The notes below the pieces were generated by a model. The model had not been told where the DNA came from. It made no database searches and saw only the letters and a list, made by a program, of their open reading frames with translations. A stretch of 5,387 nucleotides of DNA, taken from the NCBI GenBank assembly GCA_937901265.1, contig CALCHA010000412.1, positions 1 through 5,387 of the forward strand. The letters are read 5' to 3'. The DNA comes from an uncultured Phycisphaerales bacterium. Its GTDB lineage: Bacteria > Planctomycetota > Phycisphaerae > WQYP01. Both the position numbers and the translations under genes were made by a program. Shown one piece after another: positions 1 through 5,097 of the stretch. Every line of letters starts with the position of its first letter. Position 1 is the stretch's first letter.

Positions 1-1594
1 ACTGGCCGTTGCCGATCAGCCCGCGTGCGGGATCAACCCCAAATTCGCGCAACACTTTGTCGCAGAAATCGGCATCGTTGATGAGCGTGAAATAGGGATC
101 CTTGTGTTCTTCGTGGGGCTTTTTGTCCGCGATGAAATCACGTTCAAGGGTGGCGATGCGATCCTTGCCGAAGAGGGGCGAACATGGGCCTGACCAGAGA
201 TACCAGAGGAAATCCAGATCGTGAGCCCGCCGCTCCTCCAGCGCCCGCAGGATGATGGTGTTGATGTGCTCGAACATCGCTTTGCCGGTCAGGGTGTTGG
301 AGAGGTTGGGATCGGGCAGGGGCAGGAAATTACCGGCGGGATCGACGGGGATGCAACCATGGAAGATCAGGTTGTCGTCGCGGATCAGGTGCATGGAGCC
401 GTGGGCCACCATGTACTTCATGTGTTCCCAGAGCTTCTGGCTGTTCAAGAAGGAGTGCTTCAAGCGGTCGATGCAGGCCTGCTCTTCGGGGGAGAGGGCG
501 TAGGGATCGTCGGGATTGAGCGTGGGAAACAGCTTGTCGCGGAGGGCGTAGGTGGTGCCATCGACATCGACGGTGCCGTTTTGGAGATTGATGCGGTGCA
601 GAAGGCGGCGATGGTCGAGGCCCCAGTGGGGATTCCGCGCGACCATCTGCCCTTCGAGCTTGAACTGCATAATCGCCGCGGCTTTTTGCATGCGGGCGAT
701 GACGTCCATGGGCCGCATGCCCGGGGCTTTGGGCATGAAGAATTGGGCCGGATCGTCGGCATAGACCGTGCGTGCGAGATGTTCGAGTGGGGTGAGGGGA
801 ATGGAGTAGCCTTCGTCGATCTGGGCCAGGCGGCGATAGCGCAAGGAAATTCGCAGGACGTTGCACATGAGGGCTTCGTTGCCCAGTGCGGCGCCAAGCC
901 AGGAAACGTCGTGATTGCCATAGATAAAGCGGACGTTGGGCTGCTGACGGAGGTAATCGACGACACGGTCGCCGCGCGGGCCGCGATCCCAGAGGTCGCC
1001 ACCGATGACGAGCTCATCGACGGCCAGGTTGCGGATGATGCGTCCGGTGAGGTGGATGAGGTGGAGGATGGACCCGCGGCGCGACAGCTCGTGGACGATG
1101 GCGTCCTCAAAAGAATCGCCGCGCTCGGTGGTGGGGGCGAAGAGCATTTCGGCGAGGAGCTGCTGGTACTCGAGGGGGAAGACGGCGAGAGCGCGCTTCA
1201 GCGAGTATCTGGCGGCAAGGGTTCGAACGAGGAGGAACTGGCGCTGGAGGGTTTTCCTGGCGAACTCGCGAAGGGCCGCGGGATCGGTGAGGGTTTGTTC
1301 GAGCCGAGCGGTTACTTCTGCGGGGTAGAAGGTGAGGGTCAAAAATTCCTGAAGGTCGGCGGGGGGGATGTCGGCAAAAAGTTTTTCCACGAGGGGGCGA
1401 AGGGTTCCGGAGGCGTTGTTGATGATGTGGCGTAGTTTTTTGTCTTCGCCGTGGATATCGGAGATGACGTGGATGGTTCCCTTGGGGAGTGTGAGGACGG
1501 CGGTGAGACGGGTGATCTCGGCGACAGCCGAATCGATGTTCGGAAAATCGTGAGCGAGGGGGCGGAGGATCGCGGAGCGGTCTGGCGGTGTCAT
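1..1594 (-). CDS. fbp: Class III fructose-1,6-bisphosphatase, C-terminus cut by window edge
   Basis: This enzyme hydrolyses fructose 1,6-bisphosphate to fructose 6-phosphate and phosphate (EC 3.1.3.11), the committed step of gluconeogenesis in the cytosol. The frame is open for 531 codons with no stop. It shows the metallophosphoesterase motifs in order: SDIHGE (D46, H48), GGDLWDRG (D200, D203), YGNHD (N227, H228) and FHGCIPVD (H412). The spacing of about 150 residues between the first two motifs and the segments WYLWSGPCSPLFGK and KDPYF are typical of the Bacillus subtilis Fbp (class III) family, not of classes I or II. That family runs to roughly 640-670 residues, so about 110-140 residues lie beyond position 1. 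The ATG at 1594 places family-like sequence (LPKGTIHVISDIHGE) at the expected distance from the N-terminus. No clear Shine-Dalgarno site precedes it, and the nearby ATG at 1602 runs into a stop. The last visible residues read NGQ where I remember NGH in relatives. The gene is transcribed divergently from the histone-like gene. Family identity is very secure. Confidence 0.94.
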   Translation of the reverse strand, partial: MTPPDRSAILRPLAHDFPNIDSAVAEITRLTAVLTLPKGTIHVISDIHGEDKKLRHIINNASGTLRPLVEKLFADIPPADLQEFLTLTFYPAEVTARLEQTLTDPAALREFARKTLQRQFLLVRTLAARYSLKRALAVFPLEYQQLLAEMLFAPTTERGDSFEDAIVHELSRRGSILHLIHLTGRIIRNLAVDELVIGGDLWDRGPRGDRVVDYLRQQPNVRFIYGNHDVSWLGAALGNEALMCNVLRISLRYRRLAQIDEGYSIPLTPLEHLARTVYADDPAQFFMPKAPGMRPMDVIARMQKAAAIMQFKLEGQMVARNPHWGLDHRRLLHRINLQNGTVDVDGTTYALRDKLFPTLNPDDPYALSPEEQACIDRLKHSFLNSQKLWEHMKYMVAHGSMHLIRDDNLIFHGCIPVDPAGNFLPLPDPNLSNTLTGKAMFEHINTIILRALEERRAHDLDFLWYLWSGPCSPLFGKDRIATLERDFIADKKPHEEHKDPYFTLINDADFCDKVLREFGVDPARGLIGNGQ

Positions 1595-1687
1595 GGGTGC
1601 ATGGTAAATGGTGGGCCGCGAACGGTAAACGAAAAAGTTACAGGGGGACGGGCTGGCGAGCGTGGGGGATATCCGGCGATTCATTCA

Positions 1688-1710
1688 ACTATACATAACG
1701 TATCTTATAG
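1688..1710. promoter_or_regulatory. AT-rich partial dyad, candidate fbp promoter/operator
   Basis: This is the only AT-rich island in the intergenic region. CTATA at 1689-1693 and TATAG at 1706-1710 form the outer arms of a 22-base imperfect palindrome centred on ACGT; 14 of 22 positions are symmetrical. On the minus strand, TATAGT (1693 to 1688) is one base from a sigma70 -10 box and would give an fbp leader of roughly 85-90 bases. No good -35 box lies at 16-18 bases spacing, so either another sigma factor or activator dependence would be needed. The promoter call is an inference. Confidence 0.3.
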
Positions 1711-1807
1711 GACCTTGATAGGGGGGTGATTTTTGCGGTTTGCTCGGGAAAGCTGTGGTTTTGGCAACTGCGGTGCGGGGGGCTTGGCGGCCGGATTGTC
1801 GACTGGA

Positions 1808-1832
1808 GGGGCAGGGGGCAGGGGGTTTGGGG
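1808..1832 (+). other. Canonical G-quadruplex motif
   Basis: Four G-runs of 4, 5, 5 and 4 bases (1808-1811, 1814-1818, 1821-1825, 1829-1832) are separated by loops of only 2, 2 and 3 bases (CA, CA, TTT). This fully satisfies the G3+N1-7 rule and belongs to the short-loop, most stable class. It sits on the plus strand between the candidate promoters of the two divergent genes. The motif is directly visible; whether it folds or regulates anything is unknown. Confidence 0.65.
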
Positions 1833-1964
1833 ATCTCTTTCCTGCGGCGCTGGCAACGCTGCGGCTTCGTGTGACCGTCGGCTGACGTGGTGGGCGGGGG
1901 CTTTATTGGGGTGACGGAATTTGGGATTGTGTTGGATGCTTTGATTTCCCAGGCGCGAAAAGTC

Positions 1965-1993
1965 TTGCCTGTTGAGCGAAGGGTCGCGATACT
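1965..1993 (+). promoter_or_regulatory. Candidate sigma70-type promoter for the histone-like gene
   Basis: TTGCCT (1965-1970) and GATACT (1988-1993) are separated by exactly 17 bases, and each matches the sigma70 consensus at four of six positions. Transcription would start near 2000, leaving a leader of about 100 bases that contains the 2041-2060 palindrome. Matches of this quality can occur by chance, so support is modest. Confidence 0.35.
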
Positions 1994-2040
1994 TCTTTTT
2001 GGAGATGCAGCGTGGGGGGGTGGACTGGTCTGGATCTGTC

Positions 2041-2060
2041 GCGGGACCGCGCGGCCCCGC
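2041..2060 (+). repeat. 20-base near-perfect inverted repeat in histone-like leader
   Basis: GCGGG at 2041-2045 pairs with CCCGC at 2056-2060, and CC at 2047-2048 pairs with GG at 2053-2054. The only break is an A/C mismatch; the central GCGC forms the turn, or pairs fully in a duplex cruciform. Eighteen of 20 positions are symmetrical. It lies 41 bases before the ATG at 2102 and is followed ten bases later by TTTTT (2071-2075). It could be an operator, an RNA leader hairpin or a weak attenuator. If translation instead began at GTG 2012, it would be coding. Confidence 0.45.
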
Positions 2061-2101
2061 TTGAGAAGTCTTTTTCATGTACTCGTTGCACGGGGTTCAC
2101 C

Positions 2102-2626
2102 ATGGCCAAGGCGAAGTCCAAATCCAAATCCCAACCCAAATCTCCGTCGAAAGCCCAGTCGAAGGGAAGCAGGTCAGGCAAGGCGACCAAGGCGGTCAAG
2201 CCAGCCGGCGGGAAGGGTGGATCGAAGTCCGCCGGCAAAGCGAAAGCGGGCAAGGTCGCATCGAAGGTTGCCGCGAGGAAAGTCGGAAAGGCGGCCGCGA
2301 CGAAGAAGGCGTCGGCTGGCAAGGCCGCGCCCAGAAAGGCGCTCCAGAAGCCTGCAACGAAAAAGGCGGTTGCGGCGGCGAAACCTGCTGCGAAGCCCGC
2401 GGCCAAAGCCGTGGCGGCGGCCAAGAAAATGCCGATGAAAAAGGCGCCGGCCGCTTCCCAATCTGTCCCCCCCACCGCGGGCGCACCGGCCTCGGGGTCG
2501 GCTCCGGCTGCTCCGGCAGCAACGGAAAAAGTTGCGACGCAAGGCACCGTTCCGGCAAATGCTGAACCTGCCGCCGCCCCGGAGGTAGCTGCCGCACAGG
2601 GCAACAGCGGAACCGCCGGCGCATGA
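2102..2626 (+). CDS. Histone H1-like Lys/Ala-rich DNA-binding protein
   Basis: The protein is 174 residues and has two parts. Residues 1-114 carry 32 lysines and 3 arginines, no acidic residue, and many KA, KS, AAK and KPA units, as in eukaryotic H1 tails and bacterial H1-like proteins such as chlamydial Hc1/Hc2. Residues about 115-174 are Ala/Pro/Gly/Ser/Thr-rich, with a single lysine and three glutamates. No folded domain, signal peptide or membrane segment is visible. The basic part probably binds DNA or RNA nonspecifically and helps compact the nucleoid; this is inferred from composition only. I chose ATG 2102 because MAKAKSKSKS begins the basic region immediately. GTG 2012, in the same frame with GGAG at 2001-2004, would add 30 residues of unrelated character (including CTRC) and is the alternative. 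The codons for residues 4-15 are almost a tandem AAATCC microsatellite. An intrinsic terminator follows 18 bases after the stop. The antisense frame here is rich in Ala/Phe and is judged a shadow. Confidence 0.77.
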   Translation: MAKAKSKSKSQPKSPSKAQSKGSRSGKATKAVKPAGGKGGSKSAGKAKAGKVASKVAARKVGKAAATKKASAGKAAPRKALQKPATKKAVAAAKPAAKPAAKAVAAAKKMPMKKAPAASQSVPPTAGAPASGSAPAAPAATEKVATQGTVPANAEPAAAPEVAAAQGNSGTAGA

Positions 2627-2644
2627 TGTGTGCAGGTTAACGAC

Positions 2645-2688
2645 AAAAAGCCAGACGGCTGCGCTTGAGCGCGGCCGTCGTGGTTTTT
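2645..2688. terminator. Bidirectional intrinsic terminator between convergent genes
   Basis: GACGGC (2654-2659) pairs with GCCGTC (2674-2679), then a T-G wobble, then GCGC (2661-2664) with GCGC (2669-2672) around a TTGA loop. CCA (2651-2653) pairs with TGG (2681-2683) across one bulged base. The stem is flanked by AAAAA (2645-2649) on one side and TTTTT (2684-2688) on the other, so each strand reads as a GC-rich hairpin followed by a U-tract. It lies 18 bases after the histone-like stop and about 32 bases past the stop of the opposing glycosyltransferase, and should end both transcripts. Confidence 0.88.
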
Positions 2689-2720
2689 GCAGGATTCGGG
2701 CTCGGGGGGGTGGTGGGAGG

Positions 2721-4079
2721 TCAGGGGGCGTGTGGCCCCCCCGCCGGGGCGTAGAGCGCTTCGAGCCTGTTCACGTGCGTGGCCACGGACATGGGGACGA
2801 GCGTCTGGGCCGCGAGGGCACGGATTCGGGTGCGGTCAGTGGCCAGCTGCTGAAGCAGGGCGGCCAGCGCCGTTGCATCGTTCGGCGGAAAGAGCAGTCC
2901 ATCGACGCCGTCGCGAACCGCTTCGGCCATTCCGCCGAGGTTGGATGCCAGCACCGGGGTGCCGGCGGCGTGGGCCTCGTAGATCACCAGGGGCGTATTT
3001 TCGTACCAGAGGGAAGGCACGACGACGAGATCGGTGTCGGCAAGGATGGCGTTGAGCTCGCCGGGCTGGTATCCGCCGGCGAAGCGGATGCGTGCATCGT
3101 CGCCGGCCAGAGCGCGCAGCGAAGCGATGTAGTCGGGGTATTCCTCGAGCTTGCCATGGAAAGTGACCGAGATCGGAATGTCGCGCGGCAGGGTGCGGAG
3201 CGCGGCGATGAGTACGTGGGGGCCCTTGTGCCGGACCATGGCGCCGAGGAAGGCCACGCGGAGGAGGGGGTGATCGCCTTTGTCGGTGTGCCGCTGGAGG
3301 TGCGATGTGGGCACGCCGTAGGGGAGGAGCGTGGCGCGTTCGGGCTCGAGGCCATGGGCGGTGAGAAGTGTTTGCATGGTTTTGGAGGGAAGGATGACCC
3401 GGTCGATTTCATTGAGTTTGTGACGCAGGTAGGCGGGGCGTTGGGAAACGGCGCGAATATGCGGGGCTTGGGAACTGGGCAAAACGTGGAGGCGCGCCGC
3501 CAGGGTGGCGAGAGAGATGAGGGCTTGTGGCGTTTTCTGGATCCTGGAAGCGATGGCCGGGGATTGGCTGACTTCCGCAATATGCCGCACGCAATTGGCG
3601 GCGAGGGCGTTGGGGCCGTTGCAGAGGGAGCCATCGGGCAAGAGCAGTTGCACGAGGGGGCAGATGAACCAGAAATCGGTGGCGGTGAAGAGGGTGCGGA
3701 TGCCGAGCTCGCGGCAGGCGTCGATGGCGGTGGTCGAGAGGCGATAGAGATGGAGGAAGTGGACGACGTCCGGGCGGAATTCTTTGAGGAAGGTTGTGAA
3801 GTGAGTTTTGAAAAAGTCGTGCCGGTATTCCATCTCCACGATGTTGGATTGCCCCCCCATCGGGACATGGGCGTGGCGGAAACGGTGCACCTGCAGGCCA
3901 TCGACGTTGTAGGTGTCAAAGCGATCGGACTCGGGCAAGGGGATTTTCTGGGGGTAGCCGGTGAAGATGCGCACGTCGTGGCCACGGGATTGGAGCTCTC
4001 TGGCGATGTGGTAGGCGATGAGCTCGGTGCCGGAGAGATGGTCCGGAAGAAATTGATGGACGGTGAGGACAATGCGCAT
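2721..4079 (-). CDS. GT4-family glycosyltransferase (GT2), complete
   Basis: This 452-residue GT-B fold retaining glycosyltransferase probably transfers a sugar from a nucleotide donor to a growing lipid-linked or surface glycan at the cytoplasmic face of the membrane. The N-terminal acceptor domain begins MRIVLTVHQFLPDHLSGTE, with the usual glycine loop near residues 16-19 followed by the helix AYHIARELQSRGHDV. The C-terminal donor domain has FLGAMVRHKG (K285), the FAGGYQPGEL strand-turn and the EX7E signature (E360, E368) in ENTPLVIYEAHAAGTPVLAS, then LGGMAEAV. A Cys-containing insert at about 135-165 (C140, C153, C163) resembles a GT4 subgroup that keeps WxxCP and later cysteines. There is no signal peptide or membrane span. 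The ATG at 4079 is supported by AGGGGGG about seven bases upstream, overlapping the upstream stop codon. Sugar and acceptor cannot be predicted. The C-terminal end closely resembles that of GT1, so the two are probably paralogues. Confidence 0.95.
   Translation of the reverse strand: MRIVLTVHQFLPDHLSGTELIAYHIARELQSRGHDVRIFTGYPQKIPLPESDRFDTYNVDGLQVHRFRHAHVPMGGQSNIVEMEYRHDFFKTHFTTFLKEFRPDVVHFLHLYRLSTTAIDACRELGIRTLFTATDFWFICPLVQLLLPDGSLCNGPNALAANCVRHIAEVSQSPAIASRIQKTPQALISLATLAARLHVLPSSQAPHIRAVSQRPAYLRHKLNEIDRVILPSKTMQTLLTAHGLEPERATLLPYGVPTSHLQRHTDKGDHPLLRVAFLGAMVRHKGPHVLIAALRTLPRDIPISVTFHGKLEEYPDYIASLRALAGDDARIRFAGGYQPGELNAILADTDLVVVPSLWYENTPLVIYEAHAAGTPVLASNLGGMAEAVRDGVDGLLFPPNDATALAALLQQLATDRTRIRALAAQTLVPMSVATHVNRLEALYAPAGGPHAP
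2733..2749 (-). repeat. Gene-end GC element, copy at the GT2 3' end
   Basis: On the plus strand TGG, seven C, G, CCGGGG. It matches the copy at 5121-5137 at 16 of 17 positions. It codes for PAGGP near the GT2 C-terminus. The C7 run also forms an 8-base inverted repeat (CCCCCCCG, 2736-2743) with CGGGGGGG at 2703-2710, bracketing the GT2 stop codon. Confidence 0.5.
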
Positions 4080-4084
4080 GGGAA

Positions 4085-4092
4085 CCCCCCTA
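4085..4092 (-). promoter_or_regulatory. Ribosome binding site for GT2, overlapping the upstream stop codon
   Basis: On the minus strand the TAG stop of the epimerase frame (4092-4090) runs directly into five further Gs, giving TAGGGGGG. It ends five bases before the GT2 ATG at 4079. Stop and ribosome site share bases, so GT2 translation is likely coupled to ribosomes finishing the epimerase frame. With the early TGA at 4327, few ribosomes would reach this point, which may lower GT2 expression. That consequence is inferred. Confidence 0.5.
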
Positions 4093-4098
4093 CCGGGG
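4085..4098 (-). repeat. Gene-end GC element, copy at the epimerase stop
   Basis: Six C, TA, then CCGGGG on the plus strand. It matches the other two copies at all but one or two of 14 core positions. It contains the epimerase frame's TAG and the GT2 ribosome-binding G-run, so here conservation could simply reflect the ribosome site. Confidence 0.4.
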
Positions 4099-4326
4099 CG
4101 CGGGCTGAGTGGGATGGGCGGCAGGCTCGATGGGCGCGGTGCCGCCGGACTTTACGTAGGCAGCAACGGTCTTGCGCAGGCCATCTGAAAAGGTGGTCCG
4201 TGGGGACCAGCCCAGGTGTTTTTCGGCGAGGGAAATATCGAGGACGGAGATGGGGACGTCGAGGCTGTGTGCGGCGGTCAAGCGGACGTCGGGGGTTTTT
4301 TTGAGGGCGCGCGAGAAGCCTTCGAT
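4090..4326 (-). pseudogene. Detached C-terminal part of the sugar epimerase, after an in-frame TGA
   Basis: These 78 codons continue the epimerase frame without shift after the TGA at 4329-4327 and end at TAG 4092-4090. The translation runs IEGFSRALKKTPDVR, then DVPISVLDISLAEKHLGW, then TTFSDGLRKTVAAYV. This is the standard C-terminal end of extended SDR sugar epimerases, in which D-I-S-A-LGW-P-T-EGL-T-Y residues close the substrate domain. It has no convincing start of its own; a TTG at 4281 lacks a ribosome site. Together with the upstream piece it makes a 335-codon frame, the normal family length. It is therefore best read as the tail of one gene broken by a single nonsense change, or as a sequencing error. 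Confidence 0.8.
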
Positions 4327-5097
4327 TCACTGCAGGAGGGAAAGACCGTGGCCGCCTCGGATGTTGAAGGTGCGCGGTGCCTCGGGGGGCGCGGTGTAGT
4401 CGGCGCACTTTGCGGCAGCCTCGGCGACATCGCCAACGTAGAGGTAATCGCGCACGACTGAGCCGTCGCCCCAGATTTCGATCGGTTCGTTGCGGAGCAT
4501 CTTGCCGAGGAAGACGGCGACGGCGCCCTGGGCACCGTCGGTCCGCTGGCGTTCACCGTAGGGGTTGGCGATGCGCATGACGGTGTAGTCGAGCTTGTGC
4601 AGGGTGAAGTACAAATGGAGATATTTTTCAACAGTGATTTTATGAATACCGTAGGAGCAGATGGGGTGGGTGTCGTGCTGTTCCGAGACGGGCGTGGTGG
4701 TGGGGACGCCGTAGACGGTTCCGCCGGAGGAGGTGTAGACGACCTTTCGGACGCCATTTTTTCTGCAGGCATTGAGCAGATGAAGCGTGGGGATGACGTT
4801 GGAGGTGACGTCAAAAACCATGTCTTCGTTGGAAGATTTTGGAAGGGTGGTGGAGATGAGGTGAAAGACGCAATCGATGTCGCGGGTGATATCAAAGACG
4901 GTGGAGGCGTTGCCAAAGTCGCCCTGGATCAATTCGGCCGCGGGCTTATTTCCCTCGGCGGGAGCCAGCAGGTGAGCGATGTTGGTCTTGGCGGCCTCGA
5001 AGCGGTCGAAGATGCGCAGCGAGTGTCCCGCGGCGACGAGGCGGTCGCAGATGTGGGATCCCAGAAAACCGGCACCGCCCAGAACGAGGCATCTCAT
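4327..5097 (-). CDS. NAD-dependent sugar epimerase/dehydratase, prematurely terminated
   Basis: This extended short-chain dehydrogenase of the UDP-glucose 4-epimerase type acts on nucleotide sugars with bound NAD(P). The Rossmann motif GGAGFLG (G7, G10, G13) starts the protein. D61 in IQGDF, the TSSGGTVYG strand (S124), the YxxxK pair in YGIHK (Y149, K153), RIANPYG and the RDYLYVGDVAEA segment (about 216-226) follow in family order. The usual 310-340 residues are cut to 256 by TGA at 4329-4327, just after FNIRGGHGLSLLQ. The catalytic residues are intact, but the last part of the substrate-binding domain is missing, so the short product is probably unstable or inactive unless TGA is read through. 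The ATG at 5097 overlaps the GT1 stop as ATGA, with AAAGGG a few bases upstream. Between two glycosyltransferases, it likely made an activated sugar for the same glycan. The exact substrate (4-epimerase, reductase or dehydratase activity) is not resolved. Confidence 0.88.
   Translation of the reverse strand: MRCLVLGGAGFLGSHICDRLVAAGHSLRIFDRFEAAKTNIAHLLAPAEGNKPAAELIQGDFGNASTVFDITRDIDCVFHLISTTLPKSSNEDMVFDVTSNVIPTLHLLNACRKNGVRKVVYTSSGGTVYGVPTTTPVSEQHDTHPICSYGIHKITVEKYLHLYFTLHKLDYTVMRIANPYGERQRTDGAQGAVAVFLGKMLRNEPIEIWGDGSVVRDYLYVGDVAEAAAKCADYTAPPEAPRTFNIRGGHGLSLLQ

Larger units (their letters stand above)
1595..2101. other. Divergent intergenic region, no convincing gene
   Basis: About 500 bases separate the divergent starts of fbp and the histone-like gene. 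Short open frames exist here on both strands, but their translations are low-complexity or arginine/proline-rich, lack start signals and resemble no family I know. The region is rich in G-runs on the plus strand and contains one AT-rich island (about 1681-1710). The individual elements (AT-rich dyad, G-quadruplex motif, promoter candidate and leader palindrome) are listed separately. Its length is generous for two promoters, so an unrecognised small RNA cannot be excluded. Confidence 0.6.

Noticed and set aside
221..1435. 404-codon open frame on the plus strand
   Set aside because: Antisense to fbp, whose motifs and full-length family similarity on the minus strand are unambiguous; the plus translation is Gly/Val/Glu-rich with no family features, as expected from GC-rich antisense codons.
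1851..1874. CTGCGGC direct repeat in the intergenic region
   Set aside because: Two 7-base copies in a GC-rich stretch are expected by chance; no further copies or symmetry.
1689..2078. 129-codon minus-strand frame in the intergenic region
   Set aside because: Pro/Ser/Arg-rich, no ribosome site, overlaps the candidate promoters and palindrome; no recognisable family.
2012..2101. N-terminal extension of the histone-like protein from GTG 2012, with GGAG at 2001-2004
   Set aside because: The extra 30 residues are unlike the basic body, would translate the palindrome, and begin with a G7 tract; ATG 2102 gives a natural MAKAKSK start. Kept only as an alternative.
1903..2646. 247-codon minus-strand frame rich in Ala and Phe, resembling a membrane protein
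   Set aside because: It is the reverse complement of Lys/Ala codons (AAG gives CTT, AAA gives TTT in this frame set), with no start signal, and it enters the intergenic region as Ser/Arg/Pro-rich noise.
2628..4304. 558-codon open frame on the plus strand
   Set aside because: Antisense to GT2 and the epimerase tail, which carry clear conserved motifs; it would also start next to the terminator.
4327..4329. UGA decoded as tryptophan, glycine or selenocysteine
   Set aside because: Neighbouring genes (GT1, GT2, histone-like) end normally at TGA, the base composition does not fit known UGA-recoding lineages, and I see no conserved Cys/Sec site or obvious SECIS-like hairpin here.
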